Assembly (NCBI GenBank): GCA_036971475.1
Contig: JBAIZL010000002.1
Coordinates: forward strand, 230,805,643 to 230,869,642
Origin: Prosapia bicincta
Taxonomy: Eukaryota; Arthropoda; Insecta; Hemiptera; Cercopidae
DNA: 64,000 nucleotides
Direction of reading: 5' to 3'
Below the pieces are notes generated by a model. That model had not been told where the DNA came from. It did not search any database and saw only the letters and a list, made by a program, of their open reading frames with translations. Within the stretch, counting starts at the first letter, position 1, and each line of letters opens with the position of its first letter. A program made the translations under genes and the position numbers. Of this stretch, positions 11,642 through 25,233 are shown piece after piece.

Positions 11642-12110
11642 GTCTACTTCTAATCATAAAGTGTAGAGATGTGTATTAATTGACACACACAGGCGGCTGC
11701 TATCCCTACTTAACGTCTAGCTCTAATCATAAAGTGTAGAGATGTGTATTAATTTACACACACGGGTGGCTGCTGTCCCTACTTAACGTCTAGCTCTAAT
11801 CATAAAGTGTAGAGATGTGTATTAATTTACACACATGGGTGGCTGCTGTCCCTACTTAACGTCTAGCTCTAATCATAAAGTGTAGAGATGTGTATTAATT
11901 GACACACATAAGCGGTTGCTGTCCCTACTTAACTTCTAGCTCTAATCATAAAGTGTAGAGATGTGTATTAATTTACACACACAGGCGGCTGCTGTTCTTG
12001 CTTAATGTCTAGCTCTTATCATAAAGTGTAGGCTTGTGTATTAATTTACACACACAGGCGGCTGCTGTCCCTACTTAACGTCTAGCTCTAATCATAAAGT
12101 GTAGGGATGT
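11640..12110. repeat. 73-bp tandem repeat (about 6.5 units)
   Basis: The unit contains GTCTAGCTCTAATCATAAAG and TGTGTATTAATTTACACACA and ends GGCTGCTGTCCCTACTTAAC. Equivalent positions such as CCCT at 11704 and 11777 are 73 bp apart. The TGTG..CACA part is itself a short inverted repeat in each unit. Confidence 0.95.
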
Positions 12111-12962
12111 AACAATGGGATAAGCTCCCACTTGCGTAAAAGCGGGAACATTCCTCTAACGTTTACTTGAAAATGCACGATTTAATGGTCATACGAAACA
12201 TCGATGATGGGTTATACGACTCTCTAAAATGCAATATATACAGTCGTTATTGTAGAAGAAATTAATAGCACATATTCTATCTAACACATATTTTAAAAAA
12301 CAATAAATTAATTACTTAGATCAATTACTAGAACAATGATTAGAAATTAATAAAGCATTGAACAATCAATATACAGAAAACCAATACAATAAATATTAAG
12401 TCAGTCTAATCATCCACCAAAACACGAAATGGCCCCTTGCAATTCCCTTTTACGTTGAACGCGTAAGTTACAACAAAAAAAAAAAATAAAGCCATATAAA
12501 ATAAAACCATCGTGTATCAATAACAGTACTCAAAAAACGGATACAATAAAAAAATATAGACAAATTAGAAAATAAAATATTACCAAATATACATCAGCAT
12601 CATATACCACAAACAAAAAATTAAAATGAGGGGCCTTCAAACACACGGGATATACTATAAAAGGAATTACCGAGTTAAAAAATAACTATATTAAAATGGC
12701 TACATAAAATGGCTACATAAAAGCATTGGAAAAATAATTATTAACAAGAATAACAAATAGCATACACCAACAGAATAATGTTGTCACGGAATTTATAAAA
12801 CAAAATACCTTAATATAATAAATTATCAATACTCCAAACCAAACAGTTGTGATAAACACCAAACATACAGATATAAAAGCGTACATTTAACCGAACGTGG
12901 GACACTAAAACTTAGACACTCGTGCCAATAAAAATAATAAGGCCTATGTATTTTTGCAGTAG

Positions 12963-12965
<3 letters not shown>
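12111..12965. other. No recognised gene
   Basis: Strongly AT-rich with no domain, transposon end or tandem unit; an (AT)n run follows at 12966-13003. Confidence 0.5.
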
Positions 12966-13004
<39 letters not shown>

Positions 13005-13270
13005 CATATCTATTACCGCTCTCGCCGCCTCTCCGACCGCAATTTCCAATTTCTTTTGCCATAGCCTACATTAATGCCTCTTCAAAGTTTCTTGCAGTCA
13101 TTGCTTCATCGATTGCATCGTGGCCTTCCTCCCTTTCTTTTCTCAGGGGGTATCCCCTTTAGTACCTTTCGGGGCCACCTCTCTTTTGCAGTCCTCTTTA
13201 CATGTCCATACCATGTCAATTGTTTTTTCTTTACTTACTCCTTTATACGTTTATCCATTTCCATTTCTTT
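13005..13270 (-). pseudogene. Non-LTR retrotransposon reverse-transcriptase C-terminal remnant
   Basis: Read on the minus strand, the frame gives QLTWYGHVKRTAKERWPRKV, then PPEKRKGGRPR, and, after shifts, a block like NEAM.ARNFEEA. The sequence W.GHV..R...R.P...L...P.GKR..GRPR is the conserved tail after the reverse-transcriptase domain in many RTE/Jockey-like non-LTR polyproteins. Frameshifts and stops interrupt it and the main RT domain is absent here. The (AT)n run at 12966-13003 may sit at the old 3' end. The clade cannot be fixed from this piece. Confidence 0.7.
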
Positions 13271-13479
13271 ATAAATTTGTTCATTACTGACCCTTTTAAT
13301 TTACCATTTACCGCAGCTTCGCAAATAGTATCAAATAAACCAATAAAAGTGGAAAATACAAATTAAAGGCCTACAACTGTCAATATGGGGACAGTTGCAG
13401 TTTTTTAACCACAAAGTTAAAATAAAAACCAATCATTTTAAGTCTAAAAATTACAAATTATTTTGCTTCATAGATAAAC

Positions 13480-14995
13480 TCGCACCTAACTGACAGAACG
13501 CGTAACAGCAGAAAGATTGCTTCTTGACATCGTAGATCAGAACTGCGCTTTACAACTGCGTAACATGACAGTTACTAACAGAACACACAACAACAGAAAG
13601 ATTGCTTCTTGACATCGTAGATCAGAACTGAGCTTGACAACGACGTAACATAAACACTTAGTGACAAAACGCACGTCATTAAATACATTGCTTCTTGACA
13701 CCGTGGATCAGAACAGCGCTTGACAACGACGTAACATAGGCATTTACTGACAGAACGCACAACAACAGGAATATTGCTTCCTGACACCGTAGATCAGAAC
13801 TGCGCTTGACAACGACTTAACATAAACCTTTACTGACTGAACGCACGACAAAAGAAACAATGCTTCTTGAAACCGTAGATCAGAACTGTGCTTGATAACG
13901 ACGTAACATAAACAGTTACTAACAGAACGCACGACAATAGAAACTTTGCTTCTTGGAATCGTAAATCAGAACTGCGGTTGACAACGACGTAACATAGACA
14001 TTTACTGACTGATCGCACGAAAAGCAAACAATGCTTCTTGAAACCGTAGATCAGAACTGTGCTTGATAACGACGTAACATAAACAGTTACTAACAGAACG
14101 CACGACAATAGAAACTTTGCTTCTTGGCATCGTAAATCAGAACTGCGGTTGACAACGACGTAACATAGACATTTACTGACTGATCGCACGAAAAGCAAAC
14201 ATTGCTTCTTGACACCGTAGACCAGAACTGCGCTTGATAACGACGTAACATAAACAGTTACTAACAGAACGCACGACAATAGAAACTTTGCTTCTTGGCA
14301 TCGTAAATCAGAACTGCGCTTGACAACGACGTAACATAGACATTTACTGACTGATCGCACGAAAAGCAAACATTGCTTCTTGACACCGTAGACCAGAACT
14401 GCGCTTGATAACGACGTAACATAAACAGTTACTAACAGAACGCACGACAATAGAAACTTTGCTTCTTGGCATCGTAAATCAGAACTGCGCTTGACAACGA
14501 CGTAACATAGACATTTACTGACTGATCGCACGAAAAGCAAACATTGCTTCTTGACACGGTAGACCAGAACTGCGCTTGATAACGACGTAACATAAACAGT
14601 TACTAACAGAACGCACGACAATAGAAACTTTGCTTCTTGGCATCGTAAATCAGAACTGCGCTTGACAACGACGTAACATAGACATTTACTGACTGATCGC
14701 ACGAAAAGCAAACATTGCTTCTTGTCACCGTAGACCAGAACTGCGCTTGATAACGACGTAACATAAACAGTTACTAACAGAGCACACGACAATAGAAACT
14801 TTGCTTCTTGGCATCGTAAATCAGAACTGCGCTTGACAACGACGTAACATAGACATTTACTGACTGATCGCACGAAAAGCAAACATTGCTTCTTGTCACC
14901 GTAGACCAGAACTGCGCTTGATAACGACGTAACATAAACAGTTACTAACAGAGCGCACGACAATAGAGACTTTGCTTCTTGGCATCGTAGATCAG
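13480..14995. repeat. 85/86-bp satellite arranged as 171-bp dimers
   Basis: The monomer carries TTGCTTCTTGACACCGTAGA and TCAGAACTGCGCTTGACAAC followed by GACGTAACAT. In the right two thirds, alternating monomers form a 171-bp higher-order unit (GCACGACAAT at 14271 and 14442). Because 171 is a multiple of three, one frame stays open for 377 codons on the minus strand (13830-14963), giving a 57-residue repeat. I read this as a by-product of the period and not as a gene. Confidence 0.93.
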
Positions 14996-15550
14996 GGGAA
15001 ACAGAACTAGAAGATAGAGGCTCTGACTTGGGAGGCTTGTAACTAGGAGATAAGCTGCAGAGGTGAAAAACATTGGATCAACGCTCCTGAAACTCATTTG
15101 CGAAACAGAACTAGGAGATAGGCGCTTTAACTTGGTATGCTCAGTGGCTAGGCGACTAGATGTAGAAGTGAAGAACACTGAAACTAAGCTCCTGAAATTC
15201 ATTAGAAAAACAGAACTAGGAGATAGCCACTTTAATTTGGGAGGCTCAGTGGCTAGGAGACTAGATATAGAGGTGAAGAATACTGGAACTACTCTCCTGA
15301 AACTCCTTTGGGAAGCATTCCTAGGAGATAGAAGCATTGACTTGGGAGGCACAGTGGCTAGATGACTAGATGTAGAGGTGAAAAACATTGGAACTATGCT
15401 CCTGAAACTGAATTGGGAAACAGAAGTAGGAGATAGCTGCTTTGACCTTGAGACTCAGTAGCTAGGAGACTATTTGTGGAGGTGAAGAACATTTAAGCCA
15501 CGCTCCTGAAACTCATTGGGAATAAGAACTAGGATATCGAGTATAAATTA
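14996..15550. repeat. 105-bp tandem repeat (5 units)
   Basis: GCTCCTGAAACTCATT-like anchors lie at 15083, 15188, 15293, 15398 and 15502, a period of 105 bp. Each unit has GAACTAGGAGATAG and GGCTAGGAGACTAGATGTAG. The period is divisible by three, which keeps frames open on both strands (15063-15365 + and 14945-15388 -). It adjoins the 171-bp satellite without a gap but shares no unit with it. Confidence 0.93.
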
Positions 15551-17744
15551 AAAATAAGAACCAAAAAAGGTCTTACGCTTGAAACGTCTAACAGAGCCTG
15601 TAGTTCCAACTAAAAACGCTTCTAATACATCTAAAATACTGGTTATGTAAATATGTTTTCAATATTTCTATATCGCAGGGTATTTGATTCCGTTTATAGG
15701 TGATTTATCACTCAATATTTTAAAATGTCGATTTGAAGAAGTGTCAGATAGTGATTTTAAAAGTCTGTCTACTTTGGACACTAACTTCTTTAAATTTGGA
15801 TACTTTAAACAAACGTAAAGTTTGCATAAAACTTGATATGATTGCTTTAATAACATATGTATCCTGGTTGTGCACAGGACATGTCACCAGTAACCGGATG
15901 TTGCCCAGACCTAGATAAATTTCTAAAAATAGATATCTGAACTAAACGATGTTTATAACCACACGAAATAAGAAATAACTCTAAGTAGTGTAGAAGACTA
16001 CCTGGACATTAAAGACATTTATGCGGATGTAGTAGCTACTGTAGATGATCTGAAATAATATAAAAACCCGATCTACATCCGCTCCCACAACGCCATGCAG
16101 TCTGTTACAGTTTCCAGTTTATATACAATATAAACTTTCCGGTCTCTGTAAACGTTCGCAGATATGATTAAAGGATTTGACGAGCGTCTTCAAGAGATAA
16201 CCAAGCTGATAAAATGTTTTTAAACAGGAAGGAGAAAATATATTTCAGGCACAAGTGTTTGTACGTGAAATCAAGCTGCCGGAAATAACTAATGATTTTC
16301 GTTTAATTTTTATGAAATTCAATTCAACAATATCTTATTATCAACAATAACGAAATACAATTTACATAATTTCATTACAAATAACCAGGTTATCGACATT
16401 TTTACAAGCACATATTGCGACTTGTTATAACAATGTAATAAGTTACAGTATCAAACAGTTTATAAATAAATTACCGGTTGCTCAGAACAACTGAGAAGTT
16501 ACAAAATACTTTGTATATAATAAATATCTAGGCCTATCTGATACATCAATATTTATCTTACCGGCGTATCGTATAAACCGGAGCATAGGTCCAAATACGC
16601 ATGTGGAACTTTGCGATCCAAAACTATATCATTCATTCAAATTTTTTAAAATAATTAATTAATATCGTTTATCCGGACATACACTGACAGAATTTATTTA
16701 TTATTATTAATTGGATTAAAACAAACAAACCTTCCCTCCATAAACACGACAATCACTTCATTCCATTCGGATAAACTACAGCCTTGCCAAAACATGGCAA
16801 TCCGAGAACACACGGCAATATACGAGGACAGCCGACGTGTGTCCAATCAATACTGTACCTTTGTGTTCACAATTCATGCATGAGTGAGGGACGGAACACT
16901 TGGGGCTTGACATATCTATAAGAATTGCATTCATTTTACACAACTGTAATGATCACTTCACTACATACATTATGTCCCTCGCAGGATTTAACCAACCAAT
17001 AACAGACATTTGTACATTTCTAATTTCAATTTGTATTTTATCACATTTATTGGATACAATATTTTAAAGAATTATTTTATATTATAAAACCTATCGGGGA
17101 TTTTAAACTCATTTTCACTATTATGGCTTAAAACAAGGATATGTATTCTCCATACTGGATGGGTTGGAAAACATCTGTTCTAGCCTGGGATACAGGCGAT
17201 AGACAGGATCGTGTTCAGGGCTGCAATGATAAAATATATCTACTCTCCCCGGGAGCATAGTGAAGGGTTTAAGCGATAGCTCCCTCCCTCCTCACCAGAA
17301 GGGCTATAGAGTTCTTATAGGCAAAACATTTTATAAATAGCAATTTGTATATCATAATAATAATTTACCACTTACGTAACAAATATATTAATTTCAAACA
17401 CTTATGGGAAAAATCAAAATATTATAATTTCGAAATAGTTTCCCTATAAAACGAACGGACAGTAAATTAAGAACTGTAAATAAATAAGCGGACTGTAATA
17501 TACAGAACTGTAATATAATAAGAAATGTAATAATAAGAACTGTAATATACAGACAAACTTCGTTTACTATGACTCCATATTTCAGACACACGCCTTACTA
17601 GGACCGGCTAAAAGAACTAGCTATGCCTTACTCCAGTGGTATGCTATAGACAACAGAAGAAAGCAAGCTCATATCAGAGTCGCATGAGCTAGCACTAGAT
17701 ATGTGTAACTCATAGACAAGAGACAAAACCTCGCAGATTACAGA
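15551..17744. other. No recognised gene
   Basis: About 2.2 kb of AT-rich sequence with only short open frames (about 60 codons at 15668-15918, 65 at 17394-17591), none showing a domain or splice context. GC-richer patches near 16570-16620 and 16770-16900 were read in all frames without recognition. Confidence 0.45.
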
Positions 17745-18445
17745 CCTAGATACATTTCTATATCGCATATTAGAGACCCATGAGTCACCCAATCTGGCAT
17801 ACAAGACTCACTGATAATCAATCTCGCAGATTAGAGACCCATGAGTCACCCAATCTGGCATACTAGACTCACTGATAATCAGTCTCGCCGATTAGAGACC
17901 CATGAGTCACCCAATCTGGCATACTTGACTCACTGATAATCGGTCTCGCAGATTAGAACGATGAAACACCTAATCTGGGATACTAAGCTCACTGATAATC
18001 AATCTCGCAGATTAGAAACCCATGAGTCACCCAATCTGGCATACTAGACGCACTGATAATAAATCTCGCAGATTAGAGACCCATGAGTCACCCAATCTGG
18101 CATACTTGTCTCGCTGATAATCAGTCTCGCAGATTAGAACCACGAAACACCTAATTTGGGATACTAAACTCATTGATAATTAATCTCGCAGATTAAAGAC
18201 CCATGAGTCACCCAATCTGGCATACTACACTTACTGATAATGAATCTCACAGATTAGAGACCCATGAGTTACCCAATGTGGCATACTTGACTCACTGATA
18301 ATCAATCTCCCAGATTAGAGACCCATGAGTCACCTAATCTGGCATACTAGACTCACTGATAATCAATCTCCCAGATTAGAGACCGATGAGTGACCTAATC
18401 TGGCATACTAGACTCACCCATAATCTATCTCTCAGATTAGAGAAT
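17745..18445. repeat. 60/61-bp tandem repeat (about 11 units)
   Basis: The unit contains GATTAGAGACCCATGAGTCA, CCCAATCTGGCATACTAGAC and TCACTGATAATCAATCTCGC. Starts at 17829 and 17890 give a 61-bp step. Units diverge by a few bases each. Confidence 0.95.
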
Positions 18446-18965
18446 AATACCTTTCAATACCTTCTGATATGTAATACTAATGACGTTCATATTATATCAG
18501 TCCATCATCACTTGAACTACTAGTTTACTCTATAACACTTGAAGATATATTGATATGTTACGGCTGCCTATAGTAGAACTTACGTTTTGATTATTCAGGA
18601 CAGCTGTTTCAAATATATTGCTTTGTCAAAATCAGGCAGTAGTTACAGTCAGTATCTATCCATAGTTTAAGGTTTGGGTGGGATGAATTTGGGTAGCATG
18701 GGATATTACATGAGTTATTTATAGGTTTTTATATACACAACTCTTATTTAAAGACTTTTATATCCACTCCTATGTAAGTCTGTATGCGAATCCATAACAA
18801 AATATGTATCGTGTTCAGAGTGTGCAGAAACGGGAGAAATGAGTACGAGGATCTGTATGCATTTATAAAGGAGAGGGTATATCAGGTAAATAGCGTATGA
18901 AATAAATACGATAATCTAACAGATATGTAATGTTCCTATACAATTTTGAGTAGCTCACGTTGGCA
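18446..18965. other. No recognised gene
   Basis: A spacer between two satellite arrays with no coding or transposon signal seen. Confidence 0.5.
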
Positions 18966-21900
18966 AAGATCGCTTGATGGAGAGAGGCTGCTCTGTATAG
19001 TGGTCAAAGAAACGTCTACCCACCACTCCGATTGATTGTTTGCATTTATATAAGAGCTTATCAATTAAAAGTTACTTGTAGGAAATAGTGTGGTCTATAT
19101 CGTGGTCACAGAAACGTCTACCCACCCTCCGATTGGTAGTTTGTATTTCTATTAGAACTTATCAATTACAAGTCACCTGTAGGAAATAGCCTGCTCTATA
19201 TCGTGGTCACAGAAACGTCTAACCACAAAATCCGAATGATTGTTTGCATTTCTATAAGAGCTTATGAATTCAAAGTCACTTGTAGGGTATAGTCTGCGCT
19301 ATATGGTGGTCACAGTAACGTCTACCCACCACACCGATTTATTGGTTGCATTTCTATAAGAGCTTATCAATTCAGCGTCATTTGTAGGAAATAGCCTGCA
19401 CTATATCGTGGTCAAAGAAACGTCTACCCACCACTCCGATTGATTGTTTGCATATCTATAAGAGCTTATCAATTAAAAGTTACTTGTAGGAAATAGTCTG
19501 GTCTATATCGTGGTCACAGAAACGTCTACCCACCCTCCGATTGGTTGTTTGCATTTCTATTAGAACTTATCAATTACAAGTCACCTGTAGGAAATAGCCT
19601 GCTCTATATCGTGGTCACAGAAACGTCTAACCACAAAATCCGAATTATTGTTTAGATTTCTATAAGATCTTATAAATTCAATGCCACTTGTAGGAAATGG
19701 TCTGCTCTATATCGTGGATGATTGATTGCATTTCTATAAGAGCTTATCAATTCAACGTCACTTGTACGAAATAGTCTGTTCTATATCATGATCACAGAAC
19801 CGTCTACCCACCACTCCGATTGATTGTTTGCATTTCTATAAGAGCTTATCAATTCAACGTCACTTGTAGGAAATAGTCTGTTCTATATTGTGGTTACAGA
19901 AACGTCTACCCACCACTCCGATTAATTGTTGCATTTCTATAAGAGCTATCAATTAAAAGAACCTTGTAGGAAATGGCCTGGTCTAAATCGTAGTCAAAGA
20001 AACGTATACCCACCACTCCGAATTATTGTTTGCATTTCCCTAAGAGCTTATCAATTTAATGCCACTTGTAGGAAATAGTCTGCTCTATATCGAGGTCACA
20101 GAAACGTCTACCCACCACTCCGATTGATTGTTTGCATTTCTATAAGAGCTTATCAATTCAAAGTTACTTGTAGGAAATAGTCTTATCTATATAGTAGTTA
20201 CAGAAACGTTACCTACCACTCCGATTAAGTGTTTGCATTTTTTGTAAGAGCTTATCAATTAAAAGTCACTTGTAGGAAATATCCTGGTCAATATCGTGGT
20301 CACAGAAACGTCTAACCACAAAATCCGAATGATTGTTTGCATTTCTATAAGAGCTTATGAATTCAAAGTCACTTGTAGGGTATAGTCTGCGCTATATGGT
20401 GGTCACAGTAACGTCTACCCACCACACCGATTTATTGGTTGCATTTCTATAAGAGCTTATCAATTCAGCGTCATTTGTAGGAAATAGCCTGCACTATATC
20501 GTGGTCAAAGAAACGTCTACCCACCACTCCGATTGATTGTTTGCATATCTATAAGAGCTTATCAATTAAAAGTTACTTGTAGGAAATAGTCTGGTCTATA
20601 TCGTGGTCACAGAAACGTCTACCCACCCTCCGATTGGTTGTTTGCATTTCTATTAGAACTTATCAATTACAAGTCACCTGTAGGAAATAGCCTGCTCTAT
20701 ATCGTGGTCACAGAAACGTCTAACCACAAAATCCGAATTATTGTTTAGATTTCTATAAGATCTTATAAATTCAATGCCACTTGTAGGAAATGGTCTGCTC
20801 TATATCGTGGATGATTGATTGCATTTCTATAAGAGCTTATCAATTCAACGTCACTTGTACGAAATAGTCTGTTCTATATCATGATCACAGAACCGTCTAC
20901 CCACCACTCCGATTGATTGTTTGCATTTCTATAAGAGCTTATCAATTCAACGTCACTTGTAGGAAATAGTCTGTTCTATATTGTGGTTACAGAAACGTCT
21001 ACCCACCACTCCGATTAATTGTTGCATTTCTATAAGAGCTATCAATTAAAAGAACCTTGTAGGAAATGGCCTGGTCTAAATCGTAGTCAAAGAAACGTAT
21101 ACCCACCACTCCGAATTATTGTTTGCATTTCCCTAAGAGCTTATCAATTTAATGCCACTTGTAGGAAATAGTCTGCTCTATATCGAGGTCACAGAAACGT
21201 CTACCCACCACTCCGATTGATTGTTTGCATTTCTATAAGAGCTTATCAATTCAAAGTTACTTGTAGGAAATAGTCTTATCTATATAGTAGTTACAGAAAC
21301 GTTACCTACCACTCCGATTAAGTGTTTGCATTTTTTGTAAGAGCTTATCAATTAAAAGTCACTTGTAGGAAATATCCTGGTCAATATCGTGGTCACAGAA
21401 ACGTCTAACCACTAATCCAAATGATTGTTTGCATTTCTATAAGATCTTATGAATTCAATGTCACTTGTAGGAAATAGTCTGCTCTATATCGTGGTCACAG
21501 AAACGTCTACCAAAAACTCCGAATGATTGTTTGCATTTCTATAAGAGCTTATCAATTCAAAGTCACTTGTAGGATATAGTCTGCTCTATATGGTGGTCAC
21601 AGAAACGTCTACCCACAACTGCGATTGATTGTTGCATTTCTATAAGAGCTATCAATTAAAAGCTCCTTGTAGGAAATAGCCTGGTCTATATCGTGGTCAC
21701 AGAAACGTCTACCCACCACTACGAATGATGGTTTGCATTTCTATAAGATCTTATGAATTCAATGTCACTTGTAAGATATAGTCTGCTCTATATCGTGGTC
21801 ACAGAAACGTCTACCCATTATTCCAAATGATTGTTTGCATTTCAGTAAGAGCTTATCAACTGAAAGTCACTTGTAGGAAATAGTCGTGGTCACAGAAACG

Positions 21901-24900
21901 TCTACTCACCACTCCGATTGATTGTTTGTATTTCTATAAGTGCTATAAATTAAAAGCTCCTTGTAGGAAATAGCCTCGTCTATATCGTTGTCAAAGAAAC
22001 GTCTACCCACCACTCCGATTGATTGTTTGCATTTCTATAAGAGCTTATCAATTAAAAGTTACTTGTAGGAAATAATCTGGTCAATATCGTGGTCACAGAA
22101 ACGTCTACCCACCCCTCCGAATGATTGTTTGCATTTCTATAAGAACATATCAATTCAAAGTCACTTGTGGAAAAACTATCAGCTCTATATCGTGGTCACA
22201 GAAACGTCTACCCAAAACTCCGAATGATTGTTTGACTATCTATAAGAGCTTATCAATTCAAAGTCACTTGTAGGAAATAGTCTGGTCTATATCGTGGTCA
22301 CTGAAACGTCTACCAACCAATCCGATTGATTGTTTGCATTTCTATAAGAGCTTATCAATTAAAAGTTACTTGTAGGAAATAATCTGGTCAATATCGTGGT
22401 CACAGAAACGTCTACCCACCACTTCGAATGATTGTTTGCATTTCTATAAGAACATATCAATTCAAAGTCACTTGTAGAAAAATTATCAGCTCTATATCGT
22501 GGTCACAGAAACGTCTACCCAAAACTCCGAATGATTGTTTGCATTTCTATAAGAGCTTATCAATTCAACGTCACTTGTAGGAAATAGTCTTTTCTACATA
22601 GTGGTTACAGAAACGTCTACCTACCACTCCGATTAATTGTTTGCTTTTCAGTAAGAGCTTATCAAATAAGTCTCTTGTAGGAAATATCCTGGTCTATATC
22701 GTGGTCACAGATACGTCTAACCAAAACTCTGAATGATTGTTTGCATATCTATAGGAGCTTATCAAATCAAAGTCACTTGTAGGAAATAGTCTGCTCTATA
22801 TCGTGATCACAGAAACGTCTACCCACCAATCCTAATTATTATTTGCAAGTTTATAAGTGCTTATCATTTCAAAGCCAATTGTAAAAAAATAATCAGTTCT
22901 ATATCGTGGTCACAGAAACGTCTACCCATAACTCCGAATCATTGTTTGCATTTCTATAAGAGCTTATCAAATCAACGTCACTTGTAGGAAATAGTCTGGT
23001 CTATATCGTGGAAACAGAAACGTCTACCCACCACTACGAATGATGGTTTGCATTTCTATAGGAGTTTATGAATTCAAAGTCACTTGTAAAATATAGTCTG
23101 CTCTATATGGTGGTCACAGAAACGTCTACCCATTATTCCAAATGATTGTTTGCATTTCTGTAAGAGCTTATCAATTGAAAGTCACTTGTAGGAAATAGTC
23201 GTGGTCACAGAAACGTCTACCCACCCCTCCGATTGATTGTTTGCATTTCTATAAGAGCTATCAATTAAAAGCTCATTGTAGGAAATAGCCTGGTCTATAT
23301 CGTTGTCAAAGAAACGTCTACCCACCACTCCGATTGATTGTTTGCATTTCTATAAGAGCTTATCAATTTAAAGTTACTTGTAGGAAATAGTCTGGTCTAT
23401 ATCGTGGTCACAGAAACGTCTACCCAAAACTCCGCATGATTGTTTGCATTTCTATAAGAGCTTATCAATTCAACGTCACTTGTAGGAAATAGCCTGGACT
23501 ACATCGTGGTCAAAGAAACGTCTACCCACCACTCCGATTGATTGTTTGCATTTTTATAAGAGCTTATCAATTAAAAGTTACTTATAGGAAATGGCCTGGA
23601 CTATATCGTGGTCAAAGAAAAGTCTACCCACCACTACGAATAATTGTTTGCATTTCTATAAGAGCTTATGAATTCAAAGTCACTTGTAGGATATAGTCTG
23701 CTCTATATGGTGGTCACAGAAAAGTCTACCCACCATTCCAAATGATTGTTTGCATTTCTATAAGAGATTATCAATTGAAAGTACTTGTAGGAAATAGTCG
23801 TGGTCACAGAAACGTCTACCCATAACTCCGAATTATTGTTTGCATTTCCATAAGAGCTTATCAATTCAATGCCACTTGTAGGAAATAGTCTGGTCTATAT
23901 CGTGGTCACAGAAACGTCTACCCACCACTCCGATTGATTGTTGCATTTCTATAAGAGCTCTCTATTAAAAGCCACTTGTAGGAAATAGTCTGGTCTATAT
24001 CGAGGTCACAGAAACGTCTACCCACCACTCCGATTGATTGTTTGCATTTCTATAAGAGCTCTCTATTAAAAGCCACTTGTAGGAAATAGTCTGGTCTATA
24101 TCGAGGTCACAGAAACGTCTACCCACCACTCAGATTGATTGTTTGCATTTCTATAAGAGCTTATCAATTCAAAGTCACTTGTAGGAAATATCCTGGTCAA
24201 TATCGTGGTCACAGAAACGTCTAACCACTAATCCAAATGATTGTTTGCATTTCTATAAGATCTTATGAATTCAATGTCACTTGTAGGATATAGTCTGCTC
24301 TATATGGTGGTCAGAGAAACGCCTACCCACCATTTCAAATGATTGTTTGCATTTCTATAAGAGCTCATCAACTCATAGTCACTTATAGGAAATAGTCTGC
24401 TCTATATCGTGGTCACAGAAACGTCTACCCAAAACTCCGAATGATTGTTTGCATTTCTATAAGAGCTTATTAATTCAAAGTCACTTGTAGGAAATAGCCT
24501 GGTCTATTTCGTGGTCACAGAAACGTATACCCACCACTACGAATGATTGTTTGCATGTCTATAAGAGCTTATGAATTCAAAGTCACTTGTAGGATATAGT
24601 ATGCTCTATATGGTGGTCACAGAAACGTCTACCCACCATTCCAAATTATTGTTTCCATTTCTATAAGAGCTTATCAATTCAAAGTCTTTTGTAGGAAATA
24701 CTCTGGTCTATATCGTGGACACAGAAACGTCTATCCAAAACTCCAAATTATTGTTTGCATTTCCTTAAGAGCTTATCAATTCAACGTTACTTGTAGGAAA
24801 TAGTCTGTTCTATATAGTGGTTACAGAAACGTCTACCCACCACTCCGATTGACTGTTGCATTTCTATAAGAGCTATTAATTAAAAGCCACTTGTAGGAAA

Positions 24901-25233
24901 TAGCCTGGTCTATATCGTGGTCACAGAAACGTCTACCCACCACTCCGAATGATTGTTTGCATATCCATAAGAGATTTTATCAAATCAAAGTCACTTTTGG
25001 GAAATAGGTTCCTCTATATCGTGGTCACAGAAACGTCTATCCATTGTTACTAATGATTGTCTGCATTTCCATAAGATCTTATCCATTCAAAGACACTTGT
25101 AGGAAATGGATGGTTCTATATCGTGGTCACAGAAACGTCTACCCACCATTCCAAATGATTGTTTGGATTTCCATATGAGCTTATTAATTCAATGTCAGGT
25201 TTGGAAAATAAGTTGCTCTATATCGTGGTTACA
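18966..25233. repeat. 102-bp satellite array (about 60 units)
   Basis: The unit holds CGTGGTCACAGAAACGTCTA, CCCACCACTCCGATTGATTG, TTTGCATTTCTATAAGAGCT and CACTTGTAGGAAATAG. GGAAATAG at 19081 and 19182 gives a step of about 101 bp. A block beginning near 19201 recurs from 20294 (offset 1,093 bp) with no difference noted on reading, a higher-order duplication. Truncated units are scattered through the array. The array continues on the far side of inserted elements (25962-26064 and 30305-30512). Confidence 0.95.

Noticed and set aside
13830..14963. A 377-codon minus-strand gene
   Set aside because: The frame is held open by the 171-bp satellite period; no homology, signal or splice context supports a protein.
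14945..15388. Open frames on both strands
   Set aside because: They arise from the 105-bp tandem unit, whose length is a multiple of three.
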